The notes under the pieces: model-generated | The model's database searches: none | What the model saw: only the letters and a program-made list of their open reading frames with translations | What the model was told of the DNA's origin: nothing | Assembly: GCA_002353815.1 (NCBI GenBank) | Contig: DEKK01000012.1 | Span: 146,879 to 210,878 of the forward strand | DNA length: 64,000 nt | Direction of reading: 5' to 3' | Origin: Bifidobacteriaceae bacterium UBA2724 | Lineage (GTDB): Bacteria; Actinomycetota; Actinomycetes; Actinomycetales; Bifidobacteriaceae | Translations under genes and position numbers: made by a program | Shown here: positions 1 through 8,630 of the stretch, one piece after another | Layout: the number at the start of each line of letters is the position of its first letter | How positions within the stretch are numbered: position 1 is the first letter of the stretch

Positions 1-1781
1 CCCTGTCGACGATCATCGTGCAGGCGGACGGCGGCCGGTACGCAGCCGCGAACGACCCGGCCAAGGCCCGCGGCATCATGCTGACGATCCGCCGCGAGAC
101 CGACCATGCGCGCAGCGACATGGCGCAGCTTCTCGGCGTCCTCACCGACGGCCTGCCCACCACGGACGGCACAGGGACCGCGCGGGATGGCGAAGCCTCA
201 CGGCATGCAGAATCCCCGGGCGTGTCATACGAACGCATCCCGGAGCTCATCGCACAGGCCAGCGCGGGATCGGCCGTGACGCATGTCGTGTCGGGCACGC
301 CGCGACCCGATCTGCTGTCGAGCAACGCTTCGATCTGCGCGTACCGCGTGGTGCAAGAGGCGCTGACGAACGTGCGCAAATACGCGCTCGGCGCGGCATA
401 CGGCGCCCAGCTCGAACCGCAGCGCACCGTGCACGTCCAGGTCGCCGAACGATGGGACGGGGCGGGGCTGAACCTCCGTATCACCGATGACGGCATAGGA
501 GAGGAATCGTCCTCTGACTGCCATACGCCTGGCTTTGGCCTCATGGGCATGGCGGAGCGACTCCACTCCGTCGGCGGAACGCTCCATGCCGGTCCCCAAT
601 CGGCGACGGAAGGACCGGGCACGCCGGGATTCGCCGTCGAGGCGTTCATCCCCTGCAGCGGCGCCCCTTCGGCATTCCCCGGCCCCACATCCGCCGATGT
701 GCCGCATGCCTTCGGCCCCGTCCCCGCCACGTCCTCCCGGCCATCCCTTCCCGCCGATGCCTCCCTCGTTGCGCCGGCGCAGCAACGGCGCAACATCGTG
801 GAACGCATGGCCGCCTGGTCCATCAGCCACGAACGCGGCAGCGACGTCATTTCCACTGTCCTGCTGTGCCTCCTGACGGCGCTCTTCGGGTCCTCGTTCT
901 TCGGCACCGAAGCCGATTCATCGTTCGCCATCCCCGACTGGGGCATCGCCCTGCTGCCGATCGTGACGTGCCTGCCCCTGTACGGCCGGCGGCGCCACCC
1001 CGAACGCAGCTGCCTGCTGGTGTTCCTCCTATGCGTCGTGAACATGCTCGTGGGAACCAGCCAGCTTCCAGGGTGCATCGTGCCGGTCGTTGCCGCCCTG
1101 TTTTCGGGCACGCTCTACGGGCGGCGCGGATTCGGCAAACGCCTTGTCGCCCTCAGCGTCCTGGGCAGCGCCATGTTCGGGCTCAATCTGTCTTTCTTCG
1201 AAGAGCTCCTGCCAGACGGCTCCGTCCCCGTCCAAGGACTGGCTTTCTCGCTATGGCGCCCCGATCAGATCGATGGAGAGGACCGTGGCATCGGCATTTC
1301 GTATGCCCTCATATCCCTGATTGTCTGTCTGACGGCCATCGGGCTGGGTAACCTGTCTCACAGCCGCAACGAGAACCTCACGCTCCTCAGGGCGCGCGCC
1401 GAAGCGCTCGAGCAGGAGCGCGACGCGCGGGACAAGGCAGCGGCCATCGAGGAACGCACACGGATCGGCGCGCAGATACAGCACGACGTGTCCTCGACGT
1501 TGGATTCCGTCGGAGAACGAGTGGACGCCGGCCTGGCCGTCCTGGATTCCGGACAGGCCACCCCCGATGACATCCGTTCCGCTTTCGCGGACATCGCGGC
1601 GCAGGGGCGCTCCGCCCTGCGCCGCATGAGACAGCTTCTCGGCGTGTTGCGCGACACGGGACGCGAATGGCAGCAGAACGCTCCCCCCGACGCGCCCCTT
1701 CCGGAACACGACCTGCATCCGGCCGCCCCGCTGGACGAGCAATTGCATGATTCGGGGCTCGGACACGCGACGTCCGGGTGA
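1..1781 (+). CDS. Sensor histidine kinase with two kinase-like modules, 5' end outside window
   Basis: The reading frame runs in from before the window (first whole codon at 3). The first residues, LSTIIVQADGG, match the end of the phospho-acceptor helix of the HisKA_3 family. A complete ATPase domain follows, with an N-box (QEALTNVRKYA, about 351-383), a D/G1 box (ITDDGIG, about 480-500) and a G2 box (GFGLMGMAERL). After a Pro/Ser-rich linker come about six hydrophobic segments (about 850-1360), then a helix with EERTRIG and a second HDV box whose His codon is 1482-1484. The protein stops there, without a second ATPase domain. The response regulator downstream is its likely partner. This tandem layout is unusual; it may be a fusion of two kinases or a kinase with its own regulatory pseudo-module. 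Family assignment is firm, the signal unknown. Confidence 0.85.
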   Translation, partial: LSTIIVQADGGRYAAANDPAKARGIMLTIRRETDHARSDMAQLLGVLTDGLPTTDGTGTARDGEASRHAESPGVSYERIPELIAQASAGSAVTHVVSGTPRPDLLSSNASICAYRVVQEALTNVRKYALGAAYGAQLEPQRTVHVQVAERWDGAGLNLRITDDGIGEESSSDCHTPGFGLMGMAERLHSVGGTLHAGPQSATEGPGTPGFAVEAFIPCSGAPSAFPGPTSADVPHAFGPVPATSSRPSLPADASLVAPAQQRRNIVERMAAWSISHERGSDVISTVLLCLLTALFGSSFFGTEADSSFAIPDWGIALLPIVTCLPLYGRRRHPERSCLLVFLLCVVNMLVGTSQLPGCIVPVVAALFSGTLYGRRGFGKRLVALSVLGSAMFGLNLSFFEELLPDGSVPVQGLAFSLWRPDQIDGEDRGIGISYALISLIVCLTAIGLGNLSHSRNENLTLLRARAEALEQERDARDKAAAIEERTRIGAQIQHDVSSTLDSVGERVDAGLAVLDSGQATPDDIRSAFADIAAQGRSALRRMRQLLGVLRDTGREWQQNAPPDAPLPEHDLHPAAPLDEQLHDSGLGHATSG

Positions 1782-1890
1782 CGCGGGGCACTGCCCGGAA
1801 ACCGTAACCGGCTGTGCCTGTCGCGTGCACCAAACGCCGACGCCGCCGCGTCAGACGGTAGAATGGGCGACGACGAGACGAGGAGGTGTC

Positions 1891-2676
1891 ATGGTCACCG
1901 AGGGACGTGCGGCAGAGGAAACGGATCAGGGGCAGAACGATGGCGTCATCACCGTTCTCGTCGCCGACGACCAGGAGCTGGTGCGCACCGGATTCGCCAT
2001 GGTCATCGACACGCAGCCCGACATGCACGTGGTGGGCCTCGCCGCCGACGGAGCCGAGGCTGTGCGCCAGTCGCAGGAACTGCACCCCGACATCGTGCTC
2101 ATGGACGTGCGCATGCCCGGCATGGACGGCATCGAGGCGACACGCCGCATCACCACGGCCCGCGCATCATCCGATGGAATGACCCGCGTCATCATCCTGA
2201 CCACCTTCGACCTGGACGAATACGTCATGTCCGCGCTTCTCGCCGGAGCCAGCGGATTCCTGCTCAAGGACACTGAGCCCGAGACGCTGCTGTCATCGAT
2301 CCGCACGGTGCACCAAGGCAACGCCATCATCGCGCCGACCGCGACGAAACGCCTCATCGAGCGCATGCTCACGCAGAATGCGCCGCGCCAGCAGGATGCG
2401 GCCGTCCCCGCGCCATCCGCTGCGGCGCCCACGGCTCCCGCCGCCCCGTCCCCCGCAGCCGGCGGATACACCGACCCGGAGCTCGACTCCCTCACCGACC
2501 GCGAGCGCGAAGTGCTCATCGGCATCGCCCGCGGCATGTCGAACCAAGAGATAGCCGACCGACTGGTCATCAGCCTTGCCACGGTGAAAACACACGTGGC
2601 GCATATCCTGCAGAAGACGAATTCGCATGACCGCGTGCAGGCGGCGATCTTCGCATACCAGAACCACCTTGCCTGA
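1891..2676 (+). CDS. NarL/LuxR-family response regulator
   Basis: Two-component response regulator of 261 residues. An N-terminal receiver domain (about 18-140) has the acidic pair D26-D27, phospho-acceptor D72 in LMDVRMPGMDG, and the conserved Thr/Lys of the alpha4-alpha5 face (LTTFD, LKDTEPE). An Ala/Pro-rich linker leads to a LuxR-type helix-turn-helix at the C-terminus (LTDREREVLIGIARGMSNQE). The start at 1891 was chosen because GAGGAGGT lies just upstream and the receiver domain begins soon after; a longer frame upstream has no such site. It lies 109 bp after the kinase and 410 bp before the ABC transporter, so the likely task is to switch on that exporter when the kinase is signalled. 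The link to the transporter is inferred from position. Confidence 0.92.
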   Translation: MVTEGRAAEETDQGQNDGVITVLVADDQELVRTGFAMVIDTQPDMHVVGLAADGAEAVRQSQELHPDIVLMDVRMPGMDGIEATRRITTARASSDGMTRVIILTTFDLDEYVMSALLAGASGFLLKDTEPETLLSSIRTVHQGNAIIAPTATKRLIERMLTQNAPRQQDAAVPAPSAAAPTAPAAPSPAAGGYTDPELDSLTDREREVLIGIARGMSNQEIADRLVISLATVKTHVAHILQKTNSHDRVQAAIFAYQNHLA

Positions 2677-2720
2677 CACCACCCACCTTGTCTGACACCA
2701 CCCACCTTGTCTGACGCGCA
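2664..2720. repeat. Three tandem 19-bp repeats over the end of the response regulator gene
   Basis: Three units with a 19-bp period begin at 2664, 2683 and 2702, each starting CCACCTTG and running into CTGAC; the third diverges at its end. The stop codon of the regulator (2674-2676) lies inside the first unit, so the array looks like duplication of the gene's last bases. No function is evident. Confidence 0.8.
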
Positions 2721-3086
2721 TCTCGTCCGACGCGCACCGCCCCTGCCGTTCTGTTCTTCCGCACACCCGCCCCTCGTTCCCGCCCCGCTCCGTCGCCATG
2801 CCCTGCGCCCTGTGACCGACCCTGTGTCGCGCGGCCGACCCCGTGCGTCGCCGCTCTCGCTCCTCCGCCACCGCCCATCCTCGTCCTGTTCGCATCCACG
2901 GTGCCGGCCGCCGCGCGGCGCCTCTGGCGGCCCCGCCCGGAATCCATGCAGAATCATCCCAAAAATCATCCCTGGGAATGATGGCACGTCCCCCCATCCC
3001 TCCTGTAGATTCGTGAATCACCGGGGCGGAGTCATGCCGCCCCTTTGAGAACGGACAGCCGCGGGCCGTCCGAAAGGGAGGAAAGA
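2677..3086. other. Intergenic region before the ABC transporter
   Basis: About 410 bases without a convincing gene. It holds the end of the 19-bp repeat array, a C-rich stretch (about 2730-2940), a near-palindrome at 2965-2982 and the ribosome binding site of the ABC ATPase (GGGAGGAAAG before 3087). Open frames on the minus strand here have unlikely composition and no family features. Confidence 0.6.
2965..2982. promoter_or_regulatory. Candidate operator palindrome upstream of ABC transporter
   Basis: The sequence ATCATCCCTGGGAATGAT is an 18-bp imperfect palindrome (7 of 9 positions pair). A further direct copy of its left arm, AATCATCCC, lies just upstream (from 2952). It sits about 105 bp before the ATPase start and downstream of a NarL-type regulator gene; regulators of this family bind short inverted repeats. 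That this regulator binds here is inference. Confidence 0.4.
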
Positions 3087-3962
3087 ATGACTGCAGCACC
3101 CAACGCCACGATGCCGATGGCAGGCATGGTCACCGCCGGAACCGCCATCCAGGCAATCGACGTCGTCAAGGACTACGGGACCGGGGATTCCGCCGTTCAC
3201 GCCCTGCGCCACGTGAACGTCGCATTCGAACGCGGCAAATTCACCGCCATCATGGGTCCGTCGGGCTCGGGCAAGTCCACGCTCATGCACGTGCTGTCCG
3301 GGCTGGATTCCGTCACTTCGGGCCACGTGATGTTCAACGGCTACGACATCACGACGTTCAACGACAAGCAGCTGACGCTCATGCGCCGCGACTACGTCGG
3401 ATTCATCTTCCAGAGCTTCAACCTGCTGCCCATGTTCACCGCCGAGCAGAACATCGTCATGCCCCTGACGCTGGCCGGCAAGAAACCTGACAAGCAGTGG
3501 CTGCACAGGCTCGCCGCCGACCTCGGCATCGAGGACCGCCTGGACCACCGCCCGTCCGAGCTGTCGGGCGGTCAGCAGCAGCGCGTCGCCATCGCACGCG
3601 CCCTCATCACCCACCCGCACGTCGTGTTCGCCGACGAACCGACCGGCGCGTTGGATTCGGTCAGCTCCACCGAAGTACTCAGCATGCTGCGCCGTCTGGT
3701 GGACGAGACCTCGCAGACCGTCATCATGGTCACCCATGATGCTGCGGCCGCCGCCTATGCGGACCGCGCCCTGGTGTTCTCCGACGGCAGGATAGTGGCC
3801 GACGTGAACCATCCCACGGAGGAACGCATGAGCGAGCTCGTCATGGAACAGCGCCACTCCGCCGCCAAGCTCGCCGCGGCTGGTGCACCGGCCGCGCCAG
3901 TCGCGCCAGCCGCGCCTGTCACGGCGCCCACTCCCGTCCAGAACGATCCGGCGCGCCGCTGA
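3087..3962 (+). CDS. ABC transporter ATP-binding protein (MacB/LolD type)
   Basis: ATPase subunit of an ABC transporter, 291 residues. Walker A is GPSGSGKST (57-65), the signature LSGGQQQR (159-166), and Walker B ends in FADEP (181-185), followed by the D-loop and a switch His in VTHDAAAA. This is the MacB/LolD/FtsE class, which powers FtsX-type permeases that export peptides or act mechanically on envelope substrates rather than importing. The start at 3087 has a strong ribosome site (GGGAGG). The C-terminal 25 or so residues are an Ala/Pro repeat tail (APAAPVAPAAPV) beyond the family's usual end. The permease follows after 32 bp, and the two-component system upstream probably controls both. 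The substrate cannot be told. Confidence 0.93.
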   Translation: MTAAPNATMPMAGMVTAGTAIQAIDVVKDYGTGDSAVHALRHVNVAFERGKFTAIMGPSGSGKSTLMHVLSGLDSVTSGHVMFNGYDITTFNDKQLTLMRRDYVGFIFQSFNLLPMFTAEQNIVMPLTLAGKKPDKQWLHRLAADLGIEDRLDHRPSELSGGQQQRVAIARALITHPHVVFADEPTGALDSVSSTEVLSMLRRLVDETSQTVIMVTHDAAAAAYADRALVFSDGRIVADVNHPTEERMSELVMEQRHSAAKLAAAGAPAAPVAPAAPVTAPTPVQNDPARR

Positions 3963-3994
3963 ACCGTGTCATCAGAGGAAGGAACACCCTACCC

Positions 3995-6721
3995 ATGTGG
4001 TCTATCACCCGAGGAATGATGAAACGCAGCCGCAGGACGCTGATTCCCGCCGGCATCGCCATCGCCATCGCATCCCTGTTCATCAGCGCGACGCTGCTGC
4101 TCGGCAACGTCCTTGACTCCCAGGCCGTCAAGAATTTCACTTCCCAATACGGCAACGCCGAATATTCCGCCAAGCTCGACAACGACTCCGCCAGCTACAC
4201 GTCCGACTCCCCCACGCTGGCGACGACCGGATTCGCAAAGATCCCGTCCGTCGACGGCGTCTCCGACGTGCGGTACTCGACCGTCGAATCGCTGAGCATC
4301 TCAGCCGGCTCGTCAACGTCGTCCACGAACCAATACGCCATGGGCATCGAGCTGAGCACGAAGGCCGGCATCATGCCCATCGACCTGACCGACGGGTCGT
4401 GGCCGTCGAAAGCCGGAGAAACGGCGCTTGATTCCGACCTGGCGCAGAAGCTCGGCGTATCCATCGGAGACACCGTGACGTTCACGACCGATTACACCGG
4501 CGACGACGCCACCCTGACGCCCATCACCGCGCACGTCACCGGCCTGACCGACGACCCGCATGAGCTCTATTCGCTTTCCGGCGGCTCCGTGACGCTGACC
4601 TCCGACGACATGGTGGAGCTCGCCCGGCAGAACCTTCGGCTCGAAAGCTCCTCCGCCAGCGACATCGCGAAGTTCACCCATGACGACATGAACGCCGACA
4701 CCGTGTATTTCTCACTGGACCAGGGCCTGAGCGATTCTCAGAAGAACACCGTCATCGACCAGATCCGCTCCCAGGTGAAGGACGCGAAAGTCATGTCGCG
4801 CGCCGACGACGCCAACGAATACATGCGCAGCCTCAACGGAGGCGGCGTCAACCCGGTGACCGCCGTCATCCTCGTCTTCGCCGTCCTCGCCATGTTCGTC
4901 GCCGCCCTCGTCATCGCCAACACCTTCCGCGTGCTCGTCACGCAGCGTCGTCGCACTCTCGCGTTGCTGCGCACCATCGGCGCCAGCAAGGGGCAGGTGC
5001 ACCGTTCGGTTCTCGCAGAAGGCGTCGTGCTCGGCCTCGAATACTCGATCGCCGGCACCGCGCTCGCCTACATCATCGTCGCGATTCTCTCAGCGGCGAA
5101 GGTGCAGGGCATCGAGCTCATCCCGTCGGTCGCCTCCATCCTCGTGCCCATCGTGTTCGCCACGGTCATCACGGTGCTGGCCTCCAGTGGCGCGGCCCAG
5201 CTGGCCACGAGCGTCACCCCGATGGAAGCCCTGCGCCCCATCGACGCGACCGAAAAGGCTGGCATCAAGGCGGCGCGCGCCGTGTTCTCCGTGCTCTTCC
5301 TCGGCATCGGCCTCGTCCTGTGCTTCCGCGCCATGAGCATGGCAGCAAACATGAGCACCGACAGCCAGAACTACGCCGTTCCACTGTTCATCGCGGTGCC
5401 CGCCTGCATCCTCGTGTTCATCGGCCTCATCATGTCGACCCAGGCATGGGTCCCGTGGCTGCTGTCCGGACTGGGTCACCTCGTGTCGCTCACCGGTGCC
5501 TCGGGCATCATCGCCGCGGCGAACATCCGCAAGAACCCGCGCCGCATCGCCGCCACCAGCGGCGCGCTGCTCATCGGCATCACCCTCGTGGCGACGGTCG
5601 CCACGGGCGCGTCCTGCGCCATGGCCGCGGTCAACCACGAACTCGACAGCCACTACAGCGTCGACGCCTCCATTGACGGCGCAACCATCGGCAGCGACAC
5701 CATCGACCGCGTCAAGGCAACCGACGGCATCACCGACGCGATGAGCATCGGTTCCTACAGCGTCGCCATGTCGTCCCAAGGCACGGCGCCGGACCTGTCG
5801 GACGTGAACTCCACGCCGGCGCAGACCTCGATGTACGTGATCCCCGATTCCGCCATCGGCACCGTGGTCGCCGACACCTTCGGCACCCATCACCTCGAGG
5901 ACGGCGTGGTGTACGTGCCCAGCCAACTCCACGCGGACGCGCCGAACACCACCCCGAACCTGGCCAATGGCGACAAGCTCAGCATGGTCGTGACGCCCAG
6001 CAAAGACGACATGAACACGCTGGTCTGCGGACCCTATGACGGCATCGATACGTCCCAGACCCCGCAGACCACAGTCACGCTCACGGTCCAGACCGGCACC
6101 TTCGCCATCGGCGACGACACCCATTCGCTCGCCATCTCCGAAGGCACGGCGCGCTCCCTCGGCATCGACCCGGGGCGCCACGATATCTGGCTCAAGGTGG
6201 ACAAGAACGCCGACACCTCCAAGCTCATCGACGATCTCGGCAAGATGGCGACGGACCTCAATGCCACGAACCTGTCGGGCTCGTTCATCTACCGCAAGAT
6301 GTTCGACATGGTGATCGACATCGCCATGAAGGTCATGCTGGCGCTGCTCAGCGTCGCCGTCATCATCGCCCTCGTGGGAGTCGCGAACACCCTGTCCCTG
6401 TCGGTCATCGAAAGGCAGCGCGAATCCGCCACGCTGCGCGCCATCGGCATGACATCCGGGCAGCTGCGGGCATCGCTTGCCTGGGAGTCGGTGCTCATCT
6501 CGCTGGGCGCCGGTCTCGCCGGACTCGTGGCGGGCGGTTTCTTCGGCTGGGTCGGTGCCGTCACCCTGCTGACCGGCGCAACGGTCCCGTTCGCCCCGAA
6601 CTGGCCGGTCTACATCGGCATCGTGCTCCTGTCGCTCGTCGCCGCGCTGCTGGCGAGCGTGCTCCCGGCACGGCGCGCAACGAAGGTGCCTCCGGTCACG
6701 GCCCTGGCCGACGCCGACTGA
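3995..6721 (+). CDS. FtsX/MacB-family ABC transporter permease
   Basis: Large membrane permease, 908 residues, with the duplicated layout of actinobacterial FtsX-type exporters. It has one N-terminal membrane helix (about 16-37), a large extracellular domain rich in Ser/Thr/Asp, a first FtsX bundle of three helices (about 285-430), one or two further helices (about 430-520), a second extracellular domain, and a C-terminal FtsX bundle (about 770-905) ending in the conserved LPARRATKVPPVTAL. The start has AGGAAGG upstream. It pairs with the ATPase immediately before it and ends at a strong hairpin. Such systems commonly export antimicrobial peptides or lipoproteins; the substrate here is unknown. 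Confidence 0.92.
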   Translation: MWSITRGMMKRSRRTLIPAGIAIAIASLFISATLLLGNVLDSQAVKNFTSQYGNAEYSAKLDNDSASYTSDSPTLATTGFAKIPSVDGVSDVRYSTVESLSISAGSSTSSTNQYAMGIELSTKAGIMPIDLTDGSWPSKAGETALDSDLAQKLGVSIGDTVTFTTDYTGDDATLTPITAHVTGLTDDPHELYSLSGGSVTLTSDDMVELARQNLRLESSSASDIAKFTHDDMNADTVYFSLDQGLSDSQKNTVIDQIRSQVKDAKVMSRADDANEYMRSLNGGGVNPVTAVILVFAVLAMFVAALVIANTFRVLVTQRRRTLALLRTIGASKGQVHRSVLAEGVVLGLEYSIAGTALAYIIVAILSAAKVQGIELIPSVASILVPIVFATVITVLASSGAAQLATSVTPMEALRPIDATEKAGIKAARAVFSVLFLGIGLVLCFRAMSMAANMSTDSQNYAVPLFIAVPACILVFIGLIMSTQAWVPWLLSGLGHLVSLTGASGIIAAANIRKNPRRIAATSGALLIGITLVATVATGASCAMAAVNHELDSHYSVDASIDGATIGSDTIDRVKATDGITDAMSIGSYSVAMSSQGTAPDLSDVNSTPAQTSMYVIPDSAIGTVVADTFGTHHLEDGVVYVPSQLHADAPNTTPNLANGDKLSMVVTPSKDDMNTLVCGPYDGIDTSQTPQTTVTLTVQTGTFAIGDDTHSLAISEGTARSLGIDPGRHDIWLKVDKNADTSKLIDDLGKMATDLNATNLSGSFIYRKMFDMVIDIAMKVMLALLSVAVIIALVGVANTLSLSVIERQRESATLRAIGMTSGQLRASLAWESVLISLGAGLAGLVAGGFFGWVGAVTLLTGATVPFAPNWPVYIGIVLLSLVAALLASVLPARRATKVPPVTALADAD

Positions 6722-6724
6722 CGC

Positions 6725-6765
6725 GGCGGGCGGTGGCGCGGCCCCACGTCGCGCCGCCGCCCGCC
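6725..6765 (+). terminator. Hairpin terminator after the ABC permease
   Basis: Four bases after the permease stop codon lies a 16-bp GC stem (6725-6740 with 6750-6765, one G-T pair) around a 9-base loop. There is no T-run, as is common for terminators of high-GC actinobacteria. Confidence 0.65.
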
Positions 6766-6862
6766 ATGGCGGCATCCGTCGCGACGGCACCCGTCCGGTG
6801 ACGCAAGCCACACAGTGACACGATTCCATTAGTGACGCGAGCCGCACCCATGGCGCAACGAC

Positions 6863-6908
6863 AAATGCCCCGCACCCACTCAACAGAGCGGATGCGGGGC
6901 ATTTCTTT
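6863..6908. terminator. Bidirectional terminator between convergent genes
   Basis: AAATGCCCCGCA at 6863 pairs with TGCGGGGCATTT at 6893-6904, giving a stem flanked by A-rich sequence on the left and TTTCTTT on the right. It lies between the plus-strand permease and the minus-strand metY-like gene and can serve both. Confidence 0.75.
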
Positions 6909-6989
6909 GCGTCGCGGATCCGGCGGCGCCGCCGCCCGGCAAGGGCCGGCGGTACTAGACGTCAGACCGGCATCGCGCCTACCGACGCC

Positions 6990-8306
6990 TCACTTGGCGA
7001 GGCCGGATTCGCGCAGGGCCTTGAAGCCGCCTTCGAGGTCCTCGATGATGTCGTCGATGTTCTCGAGGCCGATGGACAGGCGGATGGTGCCCTGGTGGAT
7101 GCCCTGGTCCTCGAGCTCCTCCGGGGACTCCTGGGAGTGCGTGGTGGACGCCGGGTGCACGACGAGGGACTTGGCGTCGCCGACGTTCGCGAGCAGCGAG
7201 AACAGGTGCAGGTTGTCGATGAAAACGCGAGCCGCGTCCTTGCCACCCTTGATGTCGAAGGTGAAGATGGAGCCGCCGCCGTTCGGGAAGTACTTCTCGT
7301 AGAGGTCGTGGTCGGGGCGGCCGGCGATCGCCGGGTGGCTCACGGATTCGACCTCGGGCACGGTCTGCAGGTAGTCGACGACCTTGAGGGCGTTCTGCAC
7401 GTGGCGCTCGACGCGCAGCGACAGCGTCTCGGTGCCCTGCAGCAGCAGGAATGCCGCGAACGGGGAGAGCGTGGCGCCGGTGTCGCGCAGCAGGATGGCG
7501 CGGGCGCGGGTCACGAAGGCGACGGGGCCGAGGGCCTCGTAGAAGTTGAGGTTGTGGTACGACGGATCGGGCTCCGTGAGGGTCGGGAACTTGCCCGGCA
7601 CGGCAGCCCAGTCGAACTTGCCGCCCTCGACGATCACACCGCCGAGCGTGGTGCCGTGGCCGCCGATGAACTTGGTGGCGGACTCAACCACGACGTCCGC
7701 GCCGTGCTCCAGCGGACGGAAGAGGTACGGGGTGGCGAAGGTGTTGTCGACGAACAGCGGCAGGTTGTGCCTGTGGGCGATGTCGGCGATGGCCTCGATG
7801 TCGGCCAGGTCGGCGTTCGGGTTGCCGAAGGTCTCGATGTAGACGAGCTTCGTGTTGTCCTGGATGGCGTCCTCGAAGTTCTTCGGATCGCTCGGCTCGA
7901 CGAAGGTGGTGGTCACGCCATCGCGGGGAAGCGTGTGGCGCAGCAGGTTGAAGGTGCCGCCGTAGATATGCTTGGAGGCCACGATGTGGTCGCCGGTCTG
8001 CGTGATGTTGCGCACGGCGTATTCGACGGCCGCGGCGCCGGAAGCGACCGCGAGGCCGGCGGTGCCCCCTTCGAGCGCGGCGATGCGGTCCTCGAACACG
8101 CCCTCGGTGGTGTTGGTCAGACGGCCGTAGATGTTGCCCGGGTCCTGGAGGCCGAAACGGGCCTCGGCGTGGTCGAAGTTGTGGAAGACGTAGCTCGTGG
8201 TGGCGTAGATCGGAACCGCGCGGGAATCGGTGGCCGGATCGGCCTCTTCCTGGCCGACGTGGAGCTGGAGGGTCTCGAAGCGGTAGTGGTTGTTCTTCTC
8301 AGCCAT
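6990..8306 (-). CDS. metY: O-acetylhomoserine aminocarboxypropyltransferase/sulfhydrylase
   Basis: Pyridoxal-phosphate enzyme of the Cys/Met metabolism family, 438 residues, the usual length for MetY. It would join O-acetylhomoserine with sulfide to give homocysteine for methionine synthesis. The cofactor lysine is K212 in ESATKFIGGHG, and SGAAAVEYAV, FVDNTFATPYL and the N-terminal YRFETLQLHVGQ are typical of the OAH/OAS sulfhydrylase branch. The ATG at 8306 has GAAAGGA upstream. The gene stands alone, ending at a shared terminator. A perfect inverted repeat lies about 205 bp upstream. Discrimination from other members (cystathionine gamma-lyase or -synthase) rests on length and the long N-terminal pattern and is good but not absolute. 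Confidence 0.92.
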   Translation of the reverse strand: MAEKNNHYRFETLQLHVGQEEADPATDSRAVPIYATTSYVFHNFDHAEARFGLQDPGNIYGRLTNTTEGVFEDRIAALEGGTAGLAVASGAAAVEYAVRNITQTGDHIVASKHIYGGTFNLLRHTLPRDGVTTTFVEPSDPKNFEDAIQDNTKLVYIETFGNPNADLADIEAIADIAHRHNLPLFVDNTFATPYLFRPLEHGADVVVESATKFIGGHGTTLGGVIVEGGKFDWAAVPGKFPTLTEPDPSYHNLNFYEALGPVAFVTRARAILLRDTGATLSPFAAFLLLQGTETLSLRVERHVQNALKVVDYLQTVPEVESVSHPAIAGRPDHDLYEKYFPNGGGSIFTFDIKGGKDAARVFIDNLHLFSLLANVGDAKSLVVHPASTTHSQESPEELEDQGIHQGTIRLSIGLENIDDIIEDLEGGFKALRESGLAK

Positions 8307-8510
8307 GATGTTATCCTTTCAGTAAACGTTCGGAATGTTCCTAGCGTTCTTTCAGGTAAAGTGATGTGCGCTTCGCCTGGTCGAGTTTTGCTTGTTGTTT
8401 TTGTGGAACGATCCGTTCCTGTCGCGGTTCTTTCGAACTTGCTGATTTGAAGAATAAACACGAGTGCGGCGAGGGGCAACCCAAAACGCCCCTTTGGGCT
8501 ATCACGGTTT

Positions 8511-8528
8511 GTTATAGCGTCCTATAAC
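8511..8528. promoter_or_regulatory. Perfect inverted repeat, candidate operator of metY
   Basis: GTTATAG and CTATAAC are separated by CGTC: a perfect 7-bp inverted repeat with a 4-bp spacer. It lies about 205 bp before the metY start and about 465 bp before the divergent kinase gene. The minus strand here also reads TATAAC, which could serve as a -10 box inside the repeat, so a bound regulator would block it. No regulator is identified. Confidence 0.5.
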
Positions 8529-8580
8529 ACCTGAAAACACAAGGCTTTCAGCGCATCCGCACACACGACGGAGGCCCTGT

Positions 8581-8630
8581 GAATCCATGCGGATCCATGC
8601 GGATCCATGCGAATCCATGCGGATCCATGT
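8581..8630. repeat. Five tandem 10-bp units
   Basis: Five consecutive 10-mers of the form GRATCCATGY (GAATCCATGC, GGATCCATGC twice, GAATCCATGC, GGATCCATGT) fill the 50 bases exactly. The period is close to one helical turn. There are no spacers and no cas genes. Confidence 0.9.

Noticed and set aside
7095..8450. Long plus-strand open frame opposite metY
   Set aside because: It is the antisense shadow of a clear PLP enzyme; its protein is a Gly/Val/Arg/Asp-rich string with no family features, as GC-rich third positions produce.
8581..8630. CRISPR array
   Set aside because: Units of 10 bp without spacers, and no cas gene in the window.
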